Below, piece by piece: positions 30,401 to 39,137 of a stretch of DNA of 64,000 nt. The first letter of the stretch is position 1. Every line of letters starts with the position of its first letter. The position numbers were made by a program, and so were the translations under genes. Under the pieces are notes generated by a model. It was not told the DNA's origin. It was given only the letters and a program-made list of their open reading frames with translations, and did not search any database. The stretch lies in contig CAYLPJ010000028.1 in NCBI GenBank assembly GCA_964385465.1, positions 12,936 through 76,935 on the forward strand, read 5' to 3'. This stretch comes from CAYLPJ01 sp964385465. GTDB lineage: Bacteria; Planctomycetota; Phycisphaerae; SM23-33.

Positions 30401-33400
30401 ATGAGCCCGTTGGACGACCTGACGAAGACCTGGGACAATCCGCCGGCCGAGTTCCGCGGCGCGCCGTTCTGGTCCTGGAACGCCCGCCTCGACCCCGACC
30501 GCCTCTGCCGCGCCATCGAGAGCATGCACGAGGCGGGCATGGGCGGGTTCTTCATGCACAGCCGCTACGGGCTCCAGACGCCGTACCTCTCCGACGAGTG
30601 GTTCCGCTGCGTCGCCGCGTGCGTCGAGAAGGCCCGTGAGTTGGGCATGAAGGCGTACCTGTACGACGAGGACCGCTGGCCCAGCGGCTCGGCCGGGGGG
30701 ATCGTCACCCGCAAGCATCCGGAGTTCGGGATGCGGGCGCTGATCGCCACCGGCGAGGGCGAGCCCGCCGAGGACGCCGAGCGGCTGGCCAGCTTCGCCG
30801 TCACGCTGGACGACACCGGCCGCCTGGTCGGCTACGAGCCCGTCGACGACCCCGCCTCCTGCCCGCCGGGCACGAAGCCGCTGAGCTTCGACGCCATCGC
30901 GCTGAAGCCGCGAGGCAACTTCAACGACGCGCCGTACCTGGACACGCTGAATCCCGAGGCCGTGCTGGAGTTCCTCCACGTCACCCACCAGGCCTACGCC
31001 GACCGGTACGGCAGGGATTTCGGCGGGGTGATCCCGGCGATTTTCACCGACGAGCCGAACTGCTTCAACTGCAGCCGATGGCATGACGGGGTGCCCGAGG
31101 ACGGCTTTGCCCTGGTCTGGACGCCCGAGATGCCCCGGGCCTTCCGGAAGCGCCGCGGCTACGACCTGCGCGACCACCTGCCCGAGTTGGTCTACCCCGA
31201 CGCCGACGGGGACTTCGCCAAGGTCCGCCACGACTTCTATCGCACCGCCACCGAGCTGTTCGTCGAGGCCTTCAGCCGACAGATCGGGCGCTGGTGCGAC
31301 AAGCACGACCTGCCCCTGACCGGCCACATGCTCGCCGAGGAACGCCTCGAATCCCAGATCCGCGTCGTCGGCGCGTGCATGCCGCATTACGAGCACTTCG
31401 GCTGGCCCGGGATCGACATCCTCCGCGACCAGGCCGACGAGCTCATCACCGCCAAGCAGTGCACCAGCGTTGCCGACCAGCTCGGGCGGCCACGCGTGCT
31501 CAGCGAGCTCTACGGCTGCACCGGCTGGGATTGGCCCCTGGAGGGCCACAAGTTCGTCGGCGACTGGCAGTTCGCCCTGGGCGTGAACTTCCGCTGCCCG
31601 CACCTGACGCACTTCAGCCTCGCCGGGGGGGCCAAGAGGGACTACCCCGCCAGCATCTTCCGTCACAGCCCGTGGTGGACGCACTATGACGTCGTCGAGG
31701 ACTACTTCGCTCGGTTGAGCTTCCTTCTCACCCGAGGCCGGCCCGTGCGGGACGTCGCCGTCCTGCACCCCGTCGAGAGCGCGTGGGGCTGCTTCCATGC
31801 CGCCGGCGACCTCGAGGCCGTCGGCGAGCTGGACGAGGAACTGGCGACGCTCACGCGGTGGCTGTCGGGGCAGCACTACGACTGGGACTTCCTGGACGAG
31901 TCCCTCCTTGCCGACCACGGCGAGGCCGACGGCGACCGGCTTGGCGTCGGGCAGATGAGCTACCGCGTGGTGGTCGTGCCCCCGTCGATCACGCTGCGGG
32001 GCTCGACCGTCGAACTTCTCGAGCGGTTCCGCGACGGCGGGGGCAAGCTGCTGTTTGTCGGCCGCCGGCCCGACCGCGTGGACGCCCAGCTCGACGAGCG
32101 CCCCGCCGTCCTGGCCGGGAAGTCCGCCGCCTGCGACGGCTCCGCCGACCTCCCGGCCGCCGTGGAGGGCCTGCTCGACCGCCGCGTGTCCATTGCCGAC
32201 CCCGACGCCGGCGAGGCGACGTGCGTCTGGGCCATGCTGCGGAAGGTCGACGGCGCCCACGTGCTGTTCGCCCAGTCGCACGACCGCGACAACGCCCGCG
32301 ACGTCCGCGTCCGCATCGTCGGCGCCTCCGGCCCGGCCGTGCTGTGGGACGCCCGAACCGGCGGCCGGACCCGCCTGGACGCGACCATCGACGGGAAAGG
32401 CCCGGGCCGAAGCGTCGCCTTCGACCTCCACCTGCCGCCGACCGGCTCGGCGGTGGTGACCCTCGGGGAGAACGTCGACGGGGCGACCGCCCCCCGGCCG
32501 TCGCCCGCCGTGGCCGAGGCGCGGATCCTCGACGGGCCCTTCCCCGCCGAGCGAACCGAGCCGAACACGATGCCCCTGGACTACTGCGCCTACGCCTTCG
32601 GCGACGACGAGTACGGCGAGGCGATGCCCGTCCTGGCCGCCGAGGCGGAGATTCGCGGCCGCTTCGACCTGCCCTCACGCGTGGGGGCAGGGCACCAGCC
32701 GTGGTACCTCTACGCCATGGGCACGGTGGATACGACGCCGCGCGGACCCTGCCGGCTGCGGTTCGGCGTTCACGTCACCGACGTGCCCGCCCGCTGCGCC
32801 CTGGCGATCGAGCGGCCCGAGGACTTCACCGTGCTGGTGAACGGCGCCGAGGCGCCTGCGGCCGACGGCTGGTGGGTGGACGAGGACATCCGCACCATCG
32901 AGATCGCCGACCTGCTGACCGCCGGGGACAACGAGATCGTCCTGGCCATGGACTACCGCGCCGATCACGAGCTGGAGGCCCTGCACCTCGTCGGGGAGTT
33001 CGACGTGGCCCTGCGAGCCGGCGATGCCCCGGCGCCCGGCGGCATGACGCTTATCGCCCCCGGGCGCGAGCTGGGCCTCGGCTCCTGGGTGGGCCAGGGG
33101 CTGGACTTCTACGGCGGGTCCGTGAAGTACACCCTCACGATCGACCGGCCTGCCGATCGCGGCGTGCGGCTGCGCCTGCCCGGGATCGATTGCACGGCGG
33201 CGGCCGTCCACGCCGGGGGGCGGACCTTCGTCCTGCCGTGGAGGCCCTTCGAGGTGGACCTGACCGACGCGCTGGTCGCCGGCGAGAACACGGTGGTGGT
33301 AGAGGTCTTCGGCGGCCGCAAGAACATCCTCGGCCCGCTGCACGTCCCGTGGAAGGCCTGGACGGGGCCCGGGGAGTTCAGCCCCAACAACGCCGACTGG

Positions 33401-33466
33401 ACGGACGCCTACCAGCTCTGCCACCACGGCCTCCACCAGCCCCCGGTGGTGGAGGTGCTGGACTAG
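30401..33466 (+). CDS. GH106-like glycoside hydrolase
   Basis: A 1021-residue protein typical of the family annotated as glycosyl hydrolase/alpha-L-rhamnosidase (GH106-type). Visible are FRGAPFWSWNARLDP, GMGGFFMHSRYGLQTPYLS, YLYDEDRWPSGSAGG and AIFTDEPN (about 214-219) in the catalytic barrel, a middle region with VLHPVESAWG, and C-terminal jelly-roll-like domains with YTLTIDRPADRGVRLRLPG. No signal peptide is seen, so it probably acts in the cytoplasm on oligosaccharides that have been taken up, as in planctomycetes that take up polymers before full degradation. The exact sugar is not predictable. Confidence 0.75.
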   Translation: MSPLDDLTKTWDNPPAEFRGAPFWSWNARLDPDRLCRAIESMHEAGMGGFFMHSRYGLQTPYLSDEWFRCVAACVEKARELGMKAYLYDEDRWPSGSAGGIVTRKHPEFGMRALIATGEGEPAEDAERLASFAVTLDDTGRLVGYEPVDDPASCPPGTKPLSFDAIALKPRGNFNDAPYLDTLNPEAVLEFLHVTHQAYADRYGRDFGGVIPAIFTDEPNCFNCSRWHDGVPEDGFALVWTPEMPRAFRKRRGYDLRDHLPELVYPDADGDFAKVRHDFYRTATELFVEAFSRQIGRWCDKHDLPLTGHMLAEERLESQIRVVGACMPHYEHFGWPGIDILRDQADELITAKQCTSVADQLGRPRVLSELYGCTGWDWPLEGHKFVGDWQFALGVNFRCPHLTHFSLAGGAKRDYPASIFRHSPWWTHYDVVEDYFARLSFLLTRGRPVRDVAVLHPVESAWGCFHAAGDLEAVGELDEELATLTRWLSGQHYDWDFLDESLLADHGEADGDRLGVGQMSYRVVVVPPSITLRGSTVELLERFRDGGGKLLFVGRRPDRVDAQLDERPAVLAGKSAACDGSADLPAAVEGLLDRRVSIADPDAGEATCVWAMLRKVDGAHVLFAQSHDRDNARDVRVRIVGASGPAVLWDARTGGRTRLDATIDGKGPGRSVAFDLHLPPTGSAVVTLGENVDGATAPRPSPAVAEARILDGPFPAERTEPNTMPLDYCAYAFGDDEYGEAMPVLAAEAEIRGRFDLPSRVGAGHQPWYLYAMGTVDTTPRGPCRLRFGVHVTDVPARCALAIERPEDFTVLVNGAEAPAADGWWVDEDIRTIEIADLLTAGDNEIVLAMDYRADHELEALHLVGEFDVALRAGDAPAPGGMTLIAPGRELGLGSWVGQGLDFYGGSVKYTLTIDRPADRGVRLRLPGIDCTAAAVHAGGRTFVLPWRPFEVDLTDALVAGENTVVVEVFGGRKNILGPLHVPWKAWTGPGEFSPNNADWTDAYQLCHHGLHQPPVVEVLD

Positions 33467-33506
33467 CGCCCGCGGCCCGCGTCGCGGCGCCTCGGGCAAG
33501 AGGCTG

Positions 33507-33535
33507 TTGCCATCCCGCCGCTGACCCGGTAGCCT
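33507..33535 (+). promoter_or_regulatory. Predicted promoter of the response-regulator gene
   Basis: TTGCCA (33507-33512), 17 bp, TAGCCT (33530-33535). The transcript would start near 33542 and include the AGGAGAG ribosome-binding site before the ATG at 33583. Confidence 0.55.
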
Positions 33536-33582
33536 TGGGCGTTTGGCCGCCGGGGTTCCGGCAGGCGTGCAGGAGAGCAGAG

Positions 33583-34080
33583 ATGCCCGACCCACAGACC
33601 GACAGCCCCTCCCCCGACGCGGAGAGCAAGCTGCCCGAGAGCACCGTCCTGGTGGTGGATGACAACGCCCAGAATCTCGAGCTGCTCGTGGCGTACCTGG
33701 ACGCGTTGCCGTGCGAGGTCGTCACGGCCGTCGACGGCGTCGAGGCGCTGGAGAAGATTCGCGAGACCCCGCCGGACCTGATCCTGCTGGACATCATGAT
33801 GCCCCGGATGAGCGGCTTCGAGGTCTGCCGCAAGCTCAAGAGCGACCCGGCCACGCGGGACATTCCCATCGTCATGGTCACCGCCCTTAACGAACTGGGG
33901 GATATCGAGCGCGGCGTCGAGAGCGGCACGGACGACTTCATCACCAAGCCGGTCAACCGCCTGGAACTTGTCACCCGCGTGCGGAGCCTGCTGCGGGTCC
34001 GCCATCTCAAGGGCGAGTTGGACCGCACGCTGGCTTATCTCAACGACGTCGAGACCGACGCCGGGGCCGAGTCCTCCTGA
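33583..34080 (+). CDS. Stand-alone response regulator (receiver domain)
   Basis: A 165-residue single receiver domain. The acidic pair is Asp26-Asp27 in VLVVDDNAQNLELL, the phospho-acceptor is Asp70 in LILLDIMMPRMSG, the Thr switch is in VMVTALNE, and the conserved Lys is in FITKPV. A short C-terminal helix (LRVRHLKGELDRTLAYLNDVE) resembles the linker that follows receiver domains in PleD-like or hybrid-kinase proteins. There is no DNA-binding or enzymatic output domain and no kinase gene nearby, so it likely works as a phosphorelay intermediate or by protein contact. It has its own promoter. Confidence 0.9.
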   Translation: MPDPQTDSPSPDAESKLPESTVLVVDDNAQNLELLVAYLDALPCEVVTAVDGVEALEKIRETPPDLILLDIMMPRMSGFEVCRKLKSDPATRDIPIVMVTALNELGDIERGVESGTDDFITKPVNRLELVTRVRSLLRVRHLKGELDRTLAYLNDVETDAGAESS

Positions 34081-34106
34081 CCGCCGCGGCACCCGCCGGC
34101 TACGAT
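34077..34106 (+). promoter_or_regulatory. Predicted promoter of the M16 peptidase gene
   Basis: CTGACC (34077-34082), 18 bp, TACGAT (34101-34106). The -35 overlaps the stop codon of the response-regulator gene. CAGGAG lies at 34131-34136 ahead of the ATG. Confidence 0.35.
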
Positions 34107-34145
34107 GAGGAAACCTACCGTCCCGCCTGGCCAGGAGTTGAGCCC

Positions 34146-36845
34146 ATGAAACGCCACATCCTCTGCATCTTCGCCGCCGTACTTCCGGCCGTCGCGGCCC
34201 GTGCGGCCGATGAGCCCGCAGCCGCGCCGGCGACCGCCCCGGCGACCGGCCCGGCCAAGGTCGTCCAGCGGACGGTCACCGAGGGCGACGTGACCGTCGC
34301 CGGCCTGGACAACGGGCTGACGGTGATCGTCAAGCCGATGCGCCTGGCGCCGGTGGTCTGCGTCCGCGCGTACGTGCGGGCGGGGGGGATGTACGAGCGG
34401 GAGTTCCTCGGCTGCGGGATCAGCCACCTCTGCGAGCACCTCGTCGCCAAAGGCGCCGTCAGCGAGCCCTACGCCCCCCACGGCGGGGCCATGGGATCCA
34501 CGCGGTCGATCGTCTCGGACATCGGCGGGCAGTCCAACGCCTCGACCTCGTTGGCGTGGACGCAGTACTACATCTCCGCCGGGGCGGGCAAGGCAATGGA
34601 CTGCATCGACCTCGTCGCCGGGTGGATGGCCAAGGCGGAAATCACCGAGCAGGACTTCCAGCGGGAGCACGGCGTGGTCCAGCGGGAACTGGAGTTGGGC
34701 AAGGACGAGCCCAGGCGCCAGATGTGGTACGCCCATGCAAAGGACGTGTTCGCCACGCACCCGGCGTCGGTGCCGGTGATCGGCTACGCCGCGCCGCTGA
34801 GCAAGCTGACCGTCGAGGACGTTCGCACCTATCACCGCCGGATGTACGTGCCCAACAACATGGTCTTCGTGATCGTCGGCGACGTGAACGTCGAGAAGGC
34901 CCTGGACCGCACCTGCCAGGCCTTCGCGGGATTCCCCGCCGGGCGACGGCCGATCCTGACGCTCCCGGAGGCCCCCGAGCTGCCCGGCATCGTCCGCACC
35001 GTCCGCCCGCACCGGGGCATCGAGGAAGTGCTCGCCGAGATCAGCTTTCCCTCCATCCCGCTGCTCCACGAGGACCTCTACGCCCTCGACGTGCTCAGCA
35101 CGATCCTGGGCACCGGCGAGGCCAGCCGCCTGGTCTCGGACGTCCGCCGCGAGAAACGCCTGGTCACGAGCATCTCCACCAGCAGTTGGACGCCGGCCTG
35201 GGGCAGGGGGATCTTCAACGTCTCCTACCGCGCCGAGCCGGAGAAGGCCGACGCCGCCGAGGCCGCGGTCCTCGACGGGCTGCGGGCCGTCGCCGCCGAC
35301 GGCGTCACCGCCGACGAACTCGCCCGCGCCAAGCGCCAGATGGTCGCCCGGTTCGTCTACAGCCAGCAGTCCGTCGAGAGCGTCGCCAGCATGCTCGGCA
35401 CGGACATGCTCACCACCGGCGACGTGGGCTTCTCCCGCAACTACACCGAGCGCGTTCAGGCCGTCACGACCGAGCAGGTCCATGCCGTCGCCGAGAAGTA
35501 CCTCACGTTCGACCGCTATGCCGTCACCCGGCTGGTGCCGGCCGAGAGCCACCGCGCCGCCGGAGCCGCCGAGACCGAAACGAAGCAGGCCTCCGGGCGG
35601 ATGATCACGCTGGACAACGGCCTGCGGGTCGTCCTCCACGCCACCGATGCCGTCGAGCTGGTGTCGATGGCGTTCGTCGCCGAGGGCGGCGTGCTGGTTG
35701 AAACGCCGGAGACCAACGGCCTCGGCTCGCTGATGACCGCCCTGGCGACCAAGGGCACGCCGGAGATGTCTGCCGAGCAGATCGCCGCGTTCTTCGCCGC
35801 GGCGGGGGGGAGCCTTACCGGCAGCGCGGGCAACAACAGCCTGTACTGGCAGGCGTCGGTCCTGGACGACCGGTTCGACAAGGCCCTGGGTATCCTCGCC
35901 GACGTGATCCAGCGCCCGACGTTCCCTGAGAAGGAGCTGGAGATCCTCCGCCCGTCGCAGTTGGCCGCCATCGACCGCGTCGACGAGAACTGGCAGGGCG
36001 AGCTGAACAAGGCCTTCCGCGAGCGGTTCTTCAAGGACGCGCCCTACGCGATGCTTCCCGTCGGCCGGCGGGAGGTCGTCGCCGACGCCACCGCCGAGCA
36101 GCTCGCCGCCTTCCACAAGCGAGCCCTGCGGGCCGGCGACTGCGTCCTGGCGATCTACGGGCACTTCGACGCCGACGCCACTGCCGAACGCGTGCGGAAG
36201 CTCTTCGGCGACCTGCCGGCCGGGAAGATCGAGCTGCCCGAGCCCGCGGCCCGGGAGGTCCCCGCCGACGGCGAGCGCCACGTCGTCGAGACCGAAAAGA
36301 AGGTCGCCGGCGTGATCGTCGCCGCCCCCGGGATGAAGGCGAGCAACATCGAGGACCGCTTCGCCATCACCGTGCTGGACACGATCATCAGCGGCTACCG
36401 CCTGCCGGCCGGGTGGCTGCACACCGAGCTTCGCGGCAAGCGGTTGGTCTACGTGGTGCACGCCTACAACTGGTGGGGGCTGGCGCCGGGTGCGTTCATG
36501 GTGTACGCCGCCGGCCAGCCGGCCGAGGCGGACCGGATTGTCGGGATCATCCACAAGAACCTTCGCAAGGCGGCGGGGTACACGCCGACGCAGGCGGAGG
36601 TGGACCGCGCGGTGAACACGATCCTGACGGCGGAGCTGCTGGGCAACCAGTCGATGTCGTCGCTGGCGATGTCGGCGGCCTTGGACGAGCTGTACGGCTT
36701 CGGCTGGGACTTCCGCAGCGAGTTGGAGGCCCGATACGGCGCGGTAACCCCGGCCGACGTGGCCCGCGTGGGCAAGAAGTACCTCTCCGGCGGCTACGTG
36801 ACGGTCATCGCCACGCCGGAGCCGAAAGCAGCCGAGAACCCGTGA
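34146..36845 (+). CDS. Secreted M16 zinc peptidase (pitrilysin/insulinase-like)
   Basis: An 899-residue exported two-lobe M16 protein. A signal peptide (MKRHILCIFAAVLPAVAARA) precedes the mature chain. The inverted zinc motif HLCEH is at residues 94-98, and a downstream Glu in EQDFQREHGVVQREL can be the third ligand. The second M16 lobe (from about residue 490, ITLDNGLRVVLHATDAVELV) has lost the HxxEH motif, reading NGLGSLMTAL at that place, so it should be the non-catalytic half. Such enzymes degrade peptides in the periplasm or processing compartments. The gene is preceded by its own promoter. Confidence 0.9.
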   Translation: MKRHILCIFAAVLPAVAARAADEPAAAPATAPATGPAKVVQRTVTEGDVTVAGLDNGLTVIVKPMRLAPVVCVRAYVRAGGMYEREFLGCGISHLCEHLVAKGAVSEPYAPHGGAMGSTRSIVSDIGGQSNASTSLAWTQYYISAGAGKAMDCIDLVAGWMAKAEITEQDFQREHGVVQRELELGKDEPRRQMWYAHAKDVFATHPASVPVIGYAAPLSKLTVEDVRTYHRRMYVPNNMVFVIVGDVNVEKALDRTCQAFAGFPAGRRPILTLPEAPELPGIVRTVRPHRGIEEVLAEISFPSIPLLHEDLYALDVLSTILGTGEASRLVSDVRREKRLVTSISTSSWTPAWGRGIFNVSYRAEPEKADAAEAAVLDGLRAVAADGVTADELARAKRQMVARFVYSQQSVESVASMLGTDMLTTGDVGFSRNYTERVQAVTTEQVHAVAEKYLTFDRYAVTRLVPAESHRAAGAAETETKQASGRMITLDNGLRVVLHATDAVELVSMAFVAEGGVLVETPETNGLGSLMTALATKGTPEMSAEQIAAFFAAAGGSLTGSAGNNSLYWQASVLDDRFDKALGILADVIQRPTFPEKELEILRPSQLAAIDRVDENWQGELNKAFRERFFKDAPYAMLPVGRREVVADATAEQLAAFHKRALRAGDCVLAIYGHFDADATAERVRKLFGDLPAGKIELPEPAAREVPADGERHVVETEKKVAGVIVAAPGMKASNIEDRFAITVLDTIISGYRLPAGWLHTELRGKRLVYVVHAYNWWGLAPGAFMVYAAGQPAEADRIVGIIHKNLRKAAGYTPTQAEVDRAVNTILTAELLGNQSMSSLAMSAALDELYGFGWDFRSELEARYGAVTPADVARVGKKYLSGGYVTVIATPEPKAAENP

Positions 36846-36958
36846 GACCGGATGGCCGGAGGCGCCAGACCGCCGGCGCCCGGCAACGGACAGTCCGTCG
36901 CCACCGGCTGCTGCGGTACTCCGGTAGTCCGGTTCCACGGAAGAAAACAGGAGCAACG

Positions 36959-37597
36959 ATGCCTGAGACAAGCAACGGTAACGAAGACCTCCTCGCGATG
37001 CCCGTGGCGGCGTTCGTGGAGGCGACGGCGGCAAAGAAGTCCACGCCGGGCGGCGGGAGCGTTGCCGGGGTGGTCGGCGCGCTGGGGGTGGCCCTCGGCG
37101 AGATGGCCCTGAACTTCACGCGGGGCAAGAAGAAGTTCGCCGAGCACGCCGAGACCTACGACCACCTCGCCGCACGCTGGGTCAAGGCCCGCGAGATGTT
37201 CGCCCGCCTGGTCGCCGACGACGTTGCCGCATTCCAGTCCTACCAGGCCGCCGCCCGCATGGACGACGGGCCCGAGAAGGACGAGGCCATGGACCTCGCC
37301 ACCGCCGCCGCCATCGACGTGCCCCGGGAGGCCGCCAAGCTCGCCCTCGCCGTCCTCCAGGACTTCCGCCAGCTCGCCGACAAGTGCAACCCCTGGCTGA
37401 TCAGCGACCTCGTCGCCGGGGCCGCCCTGGCCGAGGCGACCTGCCGCCTGTGCGACTACAACGTCCGCGTGAACGTCAAGCAGGTCGGCGACGAGCAGGC
37501 GGCCGCCGACCTGCGGTCCGGCTCGGCCGACGACCTCGCCCGCGCCGTCGCGCTCCGCGAGGCGATCGAGGCCGCCGCGAAGGAGCACCTGCCGTAG
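36959..37597 (+). CDS. Cyclodeaminase/cyclohydrolase family protein (FTCD_C)
   Basis: A 212-residue helical protein of the formiminotransferase-cyclodeaminase C-terminal family: the opening MPVAAFVEATAAKKSTPGGGSVAG is the hallmark folate-binding loop, followed by GALGVALGEMALNFT and a conserved KCNPWLISDLVAGAALAEA segment. Relatives cyclise formimino-THF or hydrolyse methenyl-THF in one-carbon metabolism. AGGAG lies before the ATG. It leads a tight run of four genes whose members abut or overlap by 4 bp, although the others have no obvious folate link. Confidence 0.85.
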   Translation: MPETSNGNEDLLAMPVAAFVEATAAKKSTPGGGSVAGVVGALGVALGEMALNFTRGKKKFAEHAETYDHLAARWVKAREMFARLVADDVAAFQSYQAAARMDDGPEKDEAMDLATAAAIDVPREAAKLALAVLQDFRQLADKCNPWLISDLVAGAALAEATCRLCDYNVRVNVKQVGDEQAAADLRSGSADDLARAVALREAIEAAAKEHLP

Positions 37598-37599
37598 CG

Positions 37600-38124
37600 A
37601 TGGCCAAGGAGTACAACATCACGCGGACGAGCGGGCGATGCGCCGCCTGCGACAAGGAGATGGTCCCGCAAGAGGAGTTCGCCGCCGCCGTGCTGGAGGC
37701 CCCGGCCGACGCCGAGGAGGACTTCCTTCGACGGGACTACTGCATGGCATGCTGGCCCGAGGCCGAGAAGGACCTCGCCGGCCGGGACGATGTCTTCGGC
37801 ACCTGGCGCAGCCGCGTGCCCAAGCCAAAGGAAAAGAAGCGCACGTTCGTGGACGACGAGTTGCTGGTGAACTTCTTCCAGCGGCTTGACGGGGCCGACG
37901 AACCGGCGAAGATCAGCTTTCGCTTCGTCCTGGCGCTGGTGCTGATGCGAAAGAAGCTGCTCGTCTACGAACGCTCCCGCCCGGGCGAGGGCGACAGCGA
38001 GATCTGGACAATGCACTTCAAGGGAGACGACGCGACATGCGAGGTGATCGACCCGCATCTCGACGAGGACCGCATCGCCGAGGTCAGCGAGCAACTCGGC
38101 GCGATCCTCGAAGGCGAGCTGTGA
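37600..38124 (+). CDS. Hypothetical zinc-ribbon-like protein
   Basis: I do not recognise a named family. The 174-residue protein has two CxxC pairs in its N-terminal half (Cys14/Cys17 and Cys48/Cys51), spaced like a zinc ribbon, followed by a basic stretch (RVPKPKEKKRTF) and a more hydrophobic part (FRFVLALVLMRKKLLVYE). It starts 2 nt after the cyclodeaminase stop and its end overlaps the next gene by 4 bp, so it is clearly part of the same transcript. A zinc-binding adaptor or an RNA/protein-contact role is possible but not shown. Confidence 0.75.
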   Translation: MAKEYNITRTSGRCAACDKEMVPQEEFAAAVLEAPADAEEDFLRRDYCMACWPEAEKDLAGRDDVFGTWRSRVPKPKEKKRTFVDDELLVNFFQRLDGADEPAKISFRFVLALVLMRKKLLVYERSRPGEGDSEIWTMHFKGDDATCEVIDPHLDEDRIAEVSEQLGAILEGEL

Positions 38125-39137
38125 GCCGCGCCGCCGCGACGGTCATGGCGGTCGTGCTGGCCGCGACCGTCGGCGGCTGCGACCCCTTCCTCCGCGCCTG
38201 CCCCGACCGGGCGGTGGGGCTGGAGCGCCTCCTCGCCGAGTACAACGCCAACGCCGATGCCGTCCCCCGCGTCTGGGCACGGGCGGAGCTTTCAGTGACG
38301 ATGGACCCCGCCGACGGCCCGCCGATTACCTGGGACAGCGGCGCGCCGACCTGCCTGCTGCTGCTGGCCAAGGGGCCCCGCCGGCTGGGGCCCCACGACT
38401 TCGTCCTCATCGGGCGTGAGACCGCCAACATGGAGCTGTTCCGCATCGGCTCCAGCACCGAGGACGGCGTGTACTACTTCTGGTACAAGATCGGCAAGCA
38501 CGGCGGGGCGTGGCTGGGCAGCCAGGCCCTCGCCGGGGCGCCCGGCATCGACAACCTCCCCATCGACCCGATGCAGATGCTCGGGGTCCTGGCCGTCACG
38601 GCCCTGCCCGACGACCTCACCCGCCTGCCCGCCGTCGCGTTGAGCATGAACGACACACCCGGCGAGTGCGCCTACGTTGTTACCCTCATCGATCGCCAGC
38701 CGCTGACCAACCGTGTGCTCTTCCGACGCGAGATCCTCTTCCGATGGGACGGCGAGCCCGGGCCGTTGAGGCCCCGCGAGGTCCGCGTCTTCAACGCCGA
38801 GGGCCGGCGCATGATGACCGCCTCCCTCGCCGACTATGCCCCGATCGACACCTCCGGACTCGACGACCCGCCGGCATCCGAGCCGGTCATGCCCACCGAC
38901 ATCGACATGCGATTCCACGCCGCCGGGAAGGCCCAGGCGTTCGTGAGGCGCATCCGCCTGCGGCTGTCGGAGATGACCGCCGAGGACGTCTGGCTCCGCG
39001 AGGCCGCACAGTTCCGTCCGCCGGCGGGCGTTCCCGTCCAGCAGGTGGACCGGGGCATTCGCCCGCCGTATCGCCGCGGCCCGGGGACGTCGCGGCCGGC
39101 GGGGGAGACCGGCGGCGAAGGAGGCCCGCGCCCGTGA
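38121..39137 (+). CDS. Predicted lipoprotein of unknown function
   Basis: A 338-residue protein with a lipobox (AATVGGC, Cys20 counted from the GTG start). The mature part has no motif I can name; it includes YYFWYKIGKHGGAWLG and a block of beta-rich sequence, so it may bind outer-envelope components. Translation from the GTG at 38121 overlaps the previous stop (GTGA), which supports that start; an ATG at 38145 is the alternative and would begin just before the hydrophobic core. The following gene overlaps by 4 bp. Confidence 0.65.
   Translation: MSRAAATVMAVVLAATVGGCDPFLRACPDRAVGLERLLAEYNANADAVPRVWARAELSVTMDPADGPPITWDSGAPTCLLLLAKGPRRLGPHDFVLIGRETANMELFRIGSSTEDGVYYFWYKIGKHGGAWLGSQALAGAPGIDNLPIDPMQMLGVLAVTALPDDLTRLPAVALSMNDTPGECAYVVTLIDRQPLTNRVLFRREILFRWDGEPGPLRPREVRVFNAEGRRMMTASLADYAPIDTSGLDDPPASEPVMPTDIDMRFHAAGKAQAFVRRIRLRLSEMTAEDVWLREAAQFRPPAGVPVQQVDRGIRPPYRRGPGTSRPAGETGGEGGPRP

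Noticed and set aside
36886..36898. Short palindrome ACGGACAGTCCGT between the M16 and cyclodeaminase genes
   Set aside because: Only 6-bp arms and no T tract or conserved position; easily explained by chance in GC-rich DNA.
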